A stretch of 10,204 nt of DNA from Chitinophagaceae bacterium UBA1946 (GTDB taxonomy: Bacteria; Bacteroidota; Bacteroidia; Chitinophagales; Chitinophagaceae), in assembly GCA_002336815.1 (NCBI GenBank), contig DDEU01000076.1:1-10204 (forward strand). Reading direction: 5' to 3'. Below, one piece after another: positions 6,288-10,204 of the stretch (its first letter is position 1; each line of letters begins with the position of its first letter). The position numbers and the translations under genes are program-made. Under the pieces are notes generated by a model that was not told where the DNA came from, made no database searches, and saw nothing but the letters and a program-made list of their open reading frames with translations.

Positions 6288-6736
6288 CAAAACATTCCTG
6301 CAAACAGGGCTGCCAATCCTTAAGGTGGTAGAAGGAAATTACACTTTCGGGGTATTGCAAATAGCATATCCAACACGTAATTTACACTTGTTTAGTGAGC
6401 CCTTTCTTTCTGCTCAATAGTACTTGGTTTACTAAACATGAAGGTGTTATGCAGTCATTAAAACCCGGTATCCGGAAATAAAGGATTTAAGACGGGCGGC
6501 GCTTTGATACAGATAAATACCTGTTGCTATCACTGCCATACAACTTCATGCAACTGCCCTGCTTCATTTGCATTGTACCGGGTTCCCAAATTGACCATTA
6601 GACTACGATTTTCAACAACAGCAGCGTGCAGCATTTTAATCTTGCTATCCTGGTAAACCTGCCATAGATACAATTTCTGCAATCGCTGTATTTATGACGT
6701 GCAATCAATAAAATTTATCAACCAAAATCTAGCATC

Positions 6737-9295
6737 ATGAAAAAAAATTTTAGCAGGCTGATGGCCACCGGTTTAATGATCTTCACATTCCTTGTGTTTT
6801 ATAGTTTCCGGGAAAAAGAGCATGAGGGAAAATTCTACTATGGATTTTCAACAAAAATATTTATGCATGAAATTCCGGGAGCGTACGCTGTTACATTCAA
6901 AGATGCTGCCGAAGGGAAGACAATATTGGCAGCTTTATCGCAACAGAAAAAATTGGGCAACCTGCGGTGGGAACATCCAGGTGTGGCATTGCTTTCAGCG
7001 CCTGCAGCAGAGATGGATGTATTGATGAAACGCAGCGATGTACTGGTTAAAAAAGGTTACAGTGTACAGGAACAGCAAATATATTATTCCGATGAAATTA
7101 TCATTGAGCCATTGAAACAGCAGCCTATTGAAAAGATATTGGCTGAACAGGGCTTAAGCAGTAAATCGATCGTGAAGTTTACCGGGTTTTATTACGTGGT
7201 AAAGATCCCGTTTAGCAGGGACGCCTGTGATGTAGCCAACAGCATACAGGAAGGTGGAAAAGTACTGTATGCCCATCCAAATTTCATGGCTCCGCAAGTG
7301 GCGGATCAATACATTCCCAACGATCCATTTTTTAACAACCAGTATTACCTGCGCAATACAGGCCAGGTATTTAACCCCATTGAAAACCACTCCGGCACTG
7401 CCGGTGCAGACATCAAAGCTTCTTATGCCTGGGACATTACCAAAGGCAGCAGTTCCATTATTGTAGCCGTACTGGATGATGGTGTAAGCGCCAATCATCC
7501 CGATTTGCCGGCTTCACGCCAGGTAAGACTGAACGGCTCCAACTTTATGACCAGTGCAGGAGAAAGCCCTAATGATCCCAGTCCCAATGTATCCATTGGC
7601 GATAAACATGGTAATTCCTGCGCTGGCATTATCGCAGCCACCCAGGATAATGGGGAAGGCATCAGTGGTATTGCTCCCAACGTGAAGATCATGCCCATCA
7701 GGGTAATGAGTACACTTGGTGGAGCAGGTTTTGATGGCAACGCCAGCGCCATTGATTTTGCATGGCAACATGGTGCACATGTACTCTCATGCAGTTTTTC
7801 ATTTGATACAGACAATCCCAACTTTGCACCAGTAATTGTACAGGCGCTGCAAAGAGCCACCACACAGGGGCGTGGCGGCCTGGGCTGCGTGGTAGCATTT
7901 TCCGCCAGCAACAATGCAAGGCATACAGCAGGCTACAATGGCATCGTACATTTTCCTGCCAATGCACAGGTGAACGGGGTACTTACCGTTGGCGCAAGCG
8001 ACCGGTATAATGCACAGGCAGACTATAGTCCTACCAGCAATGCAGCAAGCCCCAATAACCAGGTCATCGATATCGTTGCCCCCTCACACAGGGCATTTCC
8101 GCCAGCCTACTATCAATGCGGTTTTCCACCCCTTACCGGCGGTATTACAAATGAGCATGGTGAAGTATGGACGATCGACAACGAGAGCAGTACCGGGTAC
8201 AATCCATGGCAAAGCAGTTGCTTTGGAACAATTGGAGAAACAGTTCCTTCCTCCGGCACCAATTACCTTTCATACACAATGAGATTTGGCGGTACCTCGG
8301 CCGCCTGCCCGCAGGTAGCAGCAGTGGCAGCGCTGGTATTGTCAGTTAACAACAGCCTGACGCAACAACAGGTATTTGATATCCTTACTACTTCCGCCGA
8401 CAAGGTGGGTGGCTATACTTATACAAATTGCTGGAGCCCGGAACTTGGCAATGGTAAGATAAATGCTTTTGCTGCACTGGCACAGGTTACTTCCACGAAT
8501 ATCATTTATGGACCTGCACTCGTATGCACATCAGGTATTTTTTCAATTCCTGCTGCCCCGGTAGGTGCTTCCATTACCTGGGTAAGTTCAAATACAGCAG
8601 TCGCAACCGTTAGTGGCAGCGGAGCAAGCTGTACTGTTACTAAAACAGGGATCGGGGTATTTAACCTAACCGCTACCGTTACTGCCTGCGGTGTAACAAA
8701 AACCTACACAAAATCAGGCATTCGTGCAGGTGGATATAATAATTATGAAGTGCAGTTATCCGGCTATGTGATGGTGCCACTGAACTATCCCGCCACTTAT
8801 TCTGTGAACCTTGCGAATTACCCGGGTATCAGTAACCTGAGCTGGGCCTGGCCAAGCACTCCGCCAGCTAACTGGACTTATTTATATGGCGGATCCGGCG
8901 GCAGTTATGTAGTATTGCGGTCACCGTCTTCCTATCCTTCTACGGGTGATATCCGTCTTTATTTTTCAGCCTGCGGCATCAACAATATTGTTGCTTCGAG
9001 GTGGGTTGCATGGGGCTATGGCGGACCAATGTACCGGGTTGCTCCCAATCCTGCCAATACCTTCATAAAACTTGAACAGTATGAAGAAATTTCCGGCAAA
9101 GCAACAGATCAAACCAATGTCCAGTTGGTAGAAGTAACGGATAAAATGGGCGCCAAAGTATTCAGTAAAACCTTTAAAAAAGGCACGCCCAACGGCATAA
9201 ACATACCGGTAAACCAGTTAAAGAACGATGTATATACGCTGAGCGTATTTGATGGTAAAGAATGGAAGAGCTATCAATTTATCGTACAGCATTGA
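6737..9295 (+). CDS. Subtilisin-family (S8) serine protease with T9SS sorting domain
   Basis: The 852-aa product is an exported protease, probably released or attached at the cell surface by the type IX secretion system. Residues 1-23 form a signal sequence. About 30-190 is a propeptide-like region that should be removed on activation. The S8 catalytic domain spans about 200-585, with Asp247 in VAVLDDGVSANHPDL, His291 in DKHGNSCAG and Ser521 in GGTSAACPQVAAVAALVL; Asn392 in FSASNN is the likely oxyanion residue. The triad is complete, so it should be active. About 590-665 is an Ig-like (BIG2-type) module with ITWVSSNTAVATVSG. A beta-rich linker follows, then the type A T9SS C-terminal domain from about 767 (YRVAPNPANTFIKLE) to the end (DVYTLSVFDGKEWKSYQF). 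This tail is the standard T9SS address tag and itself indicates Bacteroidota. Cys residues at 295, 352, 384, 461, 495 and 524 may form disulfides. It is monocistronic with a strong terminator. Confidence 0.92.
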   Translation: MKKNFSRLMATGLMIFTFLVFYSFREKEHEGKFYYGFSTKIFMHEIPGAYAVTFKDAAEGKTILAALSQQKKLGNLRWEHPGVALLSAPAAEMDVLMKRSDVLVKKGYSVQEQQIYYSDEIIIEPLKQQPIEKILAEQGLSSKSIVKFTGFYYVVKIPFSRDACDVANSIQEGGKVLYAHPNFMAPQVADQYIPNDPFFNNQYYLRNTGQVFNPIENHSGTAGADIKASYAWDITKGSSSIIVAVLDDGVSANHPDLPASRQVRLNGSNFMTSAGESPNDPSPNVSIGDKHGNSCAGIIAATQDNGEGISGIAPNVKIMPIRVMSTLGGAGFDGNASAIDFAWQHGAHVLSCSFSFDTDNPNFAPVIVQALQRATTQGRGGLGCVVAFSASNNARHTAGYNGIVHFPANAQVNGVLTVGASDRYNAQADYSPTSNAASPNNQVIDIVAPSHRAFPPAYYQCGFPPLTGGITNEHGEVWTIDNESSTGYNPWQSSCFGTIGETVPSSGTNYLSYTMRFGGTSAACPQVAAVAALVLSVNNSLTQQQVFDILTTSADKVGGYTYTNCWSPELGNGKINAFAALAQVTSTNIIYGPALVCTSGIFSIPAAPVGASITWVSSNTAVATVSGSGASCTVTKTGIGVFNLTATVTACGVTKTYTKSGIRAGGYNNYEVQLSGYVMVPLNYPATYSVNLANYPGISNLSWAWPSTPPANWTYLYGGSGGSYVVLRSPSSYPSTGDIRLYFSACGINNIVASRWVAWGYGGPMYRVAPNPANTFIKLEQYEEISGKATDQTNVQLVEVTDKMGAKVFSKTFKKGTPNGINIPVNQLKNDVYTLSVFDGKEWKSYQFIVQH

Positions 9296-9318
9296 TAACA
9301 TAGCATTATTGTAATTCA

Positions 9319-9349
9319 AAATCCCGGCCCTACCAGCCGGGATTTTTAT
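9319..9349 (+). terminator. Strong rho-independent terminator after the protease gene
   Basis: AAATCCCGGC (9319-9328) pairs perfectly with GCCGGGATTT (9336-9345) around a 7-base loop, followed by further T (TTTTTATT). It lies 23 bp after the protease stop. It is the clearest terminator in the window and makes the next gene a separate unit. Confidence 0.93.
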
Positions 9350-9404
9350 TGTTGGTACCAGGTTAAAAAAAATTAAATTGCTGCTTCATCTTAAATTACA
9401 GTTC

Positions 9405-9863
9405 ATGAAAAACATACACAGGTTTGTTTATATCACCAGTATCCTGCTGTTAACCGGCAATGCTGCACCAGCACAAAATATTCATCCAACACTCAACCAT
9501 ATAGCGGTGTATGTACACAACCTGGCAACCTGCACTGCATTTTACCGGGACATACTTCATCTCGACAGCATTCCGGAACCTTTTCATGATGGTAAGCATA
9601 GTTGGTTTAGTATCGGCCCTAAAAGCCATCTCCACCTTATACAGGGCGCTGCGGCTGTTAGCAGCCACGACAAGAATGGTCATCTCTGTTTTTCTGTTGA
9701 AAAGTTGAAAGATTTCATTTCAGTGTTAAAGCAACACAACATTGAATATGAAAACTGGGCTGGTGAAAAATACGCTGTAACCCACCGGGCAGATGGTGTG
9801 CAGCAGATCTATTTTAAAGACCCGGAAGGTTACTGGCTGGAAGTAAATGATGCGAAGGAATGA
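9405..9863 (+). CDS. Exported VOC-superfamily (glyoxalase-fold) protein
   Basis: The 152-aa product has a signal peptide (MKNIHRFVYITSILLLTGNA, cut near APAQ at about residue 24), then one VOC module. The first half is LNHIAVYVHNLATCTAFYRD (30-49), DSIPEPF, and SHLHLIQG (74-81). The second half is NGHLCFSVEKLKDFI (91-105) and IYFKDPEGYWLEVND (135-149). The likely metal ligands are His32, His93 and Glu146, with His77 where glyoxalase I has Glu. VOC proteins include glyoxalase I, dioxygenases, epimerases and resistance proteins; the substrate cannot be told here. Export is unusual, as most VOC proteins are cytoplasmic. I chose ATG 9405 and not the TTG at 9378 because it begins the signal peptide and nothing before it looks coded. 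It follows the protease terminator and is probably a single-gene unit. Confidence 0.85.
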   Translation: MKNIHRFVYITSILLLTGNAAPAQNIHPTLNHIAVYVHNLATCTAFYRDILHLDSIPEPFHDGKHSWFSIGPKSHLHLIQGAAAVSSHDKNGHLCFSVEKLKDFISVLKQHNIEYENWAGEKYAVTHRADGVQQIYFKDPEGYWLEVNDAKE

Positions 9864-9872
9864 AATAAGAAG

Positions 9873-9928
9873 GTTTAAGGTTGAAGGAAGAAAGTTTAAA
9901 GTTTAAGGTTGAAAGTTTAAAGTTGAGG
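9873..9928. repeat. Tandem 7-bp repeat tract, GTTTAAR/GTTGAAR type
   Basis: Eight consecutive heptamers run without gaps. The unit types are GTTTAAG, GTTGAAG, GTTTAAA and GTTGAAA, with one diverged unit (GAAGAAA at 9887-9893) and a final GTTGAGG. The period is exactly 7 bp. It begins 10 bp after the VOC stop codon and lies outside any gene. Confidence 0.85.
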
Positions 9929-9940
9929 GCAATCGCACCA

Positions 9941-9989
9941 ATTCACTATTCACGATTCACGATTCACGATTGACGATTGACGATTCACC
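9941..9989. repeat. Tandem 7-bp repeat tract, ATTSACG type
   Basis: Seven gapless heptamers follow a 12-bp spacer after the previous tract: ATTCACT, three ATTCACG, two ATTGACG, then ATTCACC. The sequence differs from the first tract, but the period is again exactly 7 bp. It ends 50 bp before the sigma-factor ATG. The edge units carry the changes, as expected in an array that loses precision at its ends. Confidence 0.88.
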
Positions 9990-10039
9990 ATCACATATGG
10001 AATTTAACTAAGTTTACATCTTAGCTGCATCGCTTTACA

Positions 10040-10204
10040 ATGCTGAACCCGGATAAGTACAAACATATAGACGACAACCAACTGCTGCAGCAATTTTACG
10101 CAGACAAAGACAACCAGTGGTTGGGCATACTGCTGCAACGCTATACCCTGTTGCTGCTCGGTGTATGCATGAAATACCTGAAAAATGAAGAAGAAGCGAA
10201 AGAC
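10040..10204 (+). CDS. ECF-type RNA polymerase sigma factor, 5' part
   Basis: Fifty-five codons are in the window, and the gene continues past its edge. The product reads IDDNQLLQQFYADKDNQWL, then GILLQRYTLLLLGVCMKYLKN with EEEAKD at the edge. This matches the start of sigma-70 region 2 in ECF sigma factors of the Bacteroidota (a helix, then the YxxxLxxxCxKYLKDxEEAKD pattern). ECF factors direct RNA polymerase to special promoters and are often paired with a membrane anti-sigma factor, here beyond the window. ATG 10040 is the natural start since it places the helix at the family's usual distance from the N terminus. Upstream TAAGTTTA at 10009-10016 could be its -7 box (7 of 8), but it is AT-rich and unproven. 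The heptamer tracts lie just upstream. Confidence 0.9.
   Translation, partial: MLNPDKYKHIDDNQLLQQFYADKDNQWLGILLQRYTLLLLGVCMKYLKNEEEAKD

Larger units (their letters stand above)
6230..6736. other. 507-bp intergenic region without a gene
   Basis: This spacer separates the divergent kinase and protease genes. It holds the kinase -7 candidate, the palindrome at 6276-6287, and an inverted repeat of TGTTTAGT (6389-6396) with ACTAAACA (6431-6438), 34 bp apart. For the protease, TATTTATG (about 6689-6696) is the best -7 candidate, one mismatch from consensus and roughly 40 bp before the ATG. The longest minus-strand frames (about 30 to 34 codons, for example from ATG 6539) look like no known protein. 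No tRNA, terminator or mobile-element end is evident. Its length is unusual for this window and could hide a small RNA. Confidence 0.4.

Noticed and set aside
6447..6539. Minus-strand 30-codon frame in the long spacer
   Set aside because: It is too short to judge, has no start-site support and resembles no known small protein.
9873..9989. CRISPR array
   Set aside because: The units are 7 bp with no spacers between them, and no cas genes are present.

Overview
The window looks like chromosomal DNA from a member of the Bacteroidota, most likely Chitinophagaceae or a close relative. The evidence is a type IX secretion (T9SS) C-terminal sorting domain on a large secreted protease, WG-repeat and outer-membrane barrel-like proteins with Bacteroidota-style signal peptides, start regions with TAnnTTTG-like -7 boxes and few Shine-Dalgarno sites, and 7-bp repeat tracts. 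Genus is an inference; no rRNA or other marker is present.

Layout. Positions 1-360 (minus) hold the 5' part of prfB (release factor 2), with an intact programmed +1 frameshift site at codon 21. Positions 645-1421 (plus) encode a secreted, probably outer-membrane protein of unknown role. A 209-bp gap then holds a possible broken small minus-strand ORF. Positions 1631-1816 (plus) encode a tiny two-helix membrane protein. Positions 1921-4217 (plus) are a two-gene cytochrome c unit: a di-heme peroxidase (MauG/CcpA type) with a large helical N-terminal extension, then a one-heme lipoprotein. A shared bidirectional terminator separates it from a convergent minus-strand WG-repeat protein (4305-4886). 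Positions 5077-6229 (minus) are an overlapping gene pair, a HipA-like kinase followed by a DUF3037 protein, a conserved cassette whose function is not known to me. A 507-bp stretch without a gene follows. Positions 6737-9295 (plus) encode a subtilisin-family protease with a T9SS tail, ended by a strong terminator. Positions 9405-9863 (plus) encode an exported VOC/glyoxalase-fold protein. Positions 9873-9989 carry two different 7-bp repeat tracts. From 10040 a gene for an ECF sigma factor begins and runs off the window.

How the genes fit together. Most of the window is made of short independent transcription units with envelope or export themes. The two groups that clearly work together are the peroxidase with its heme lipoprotein (14-bp gap, periplasmic redox) and the kinase with DUF3037 (11-bp overlap). 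No prophage, transposase, CRISPR array, rRNA or tRNA was seen. The strongest items for a second look are the prfB recoding site, the HipA-like/DUF3037 pair without a hipB, and the twin heptamer repeat tracts.
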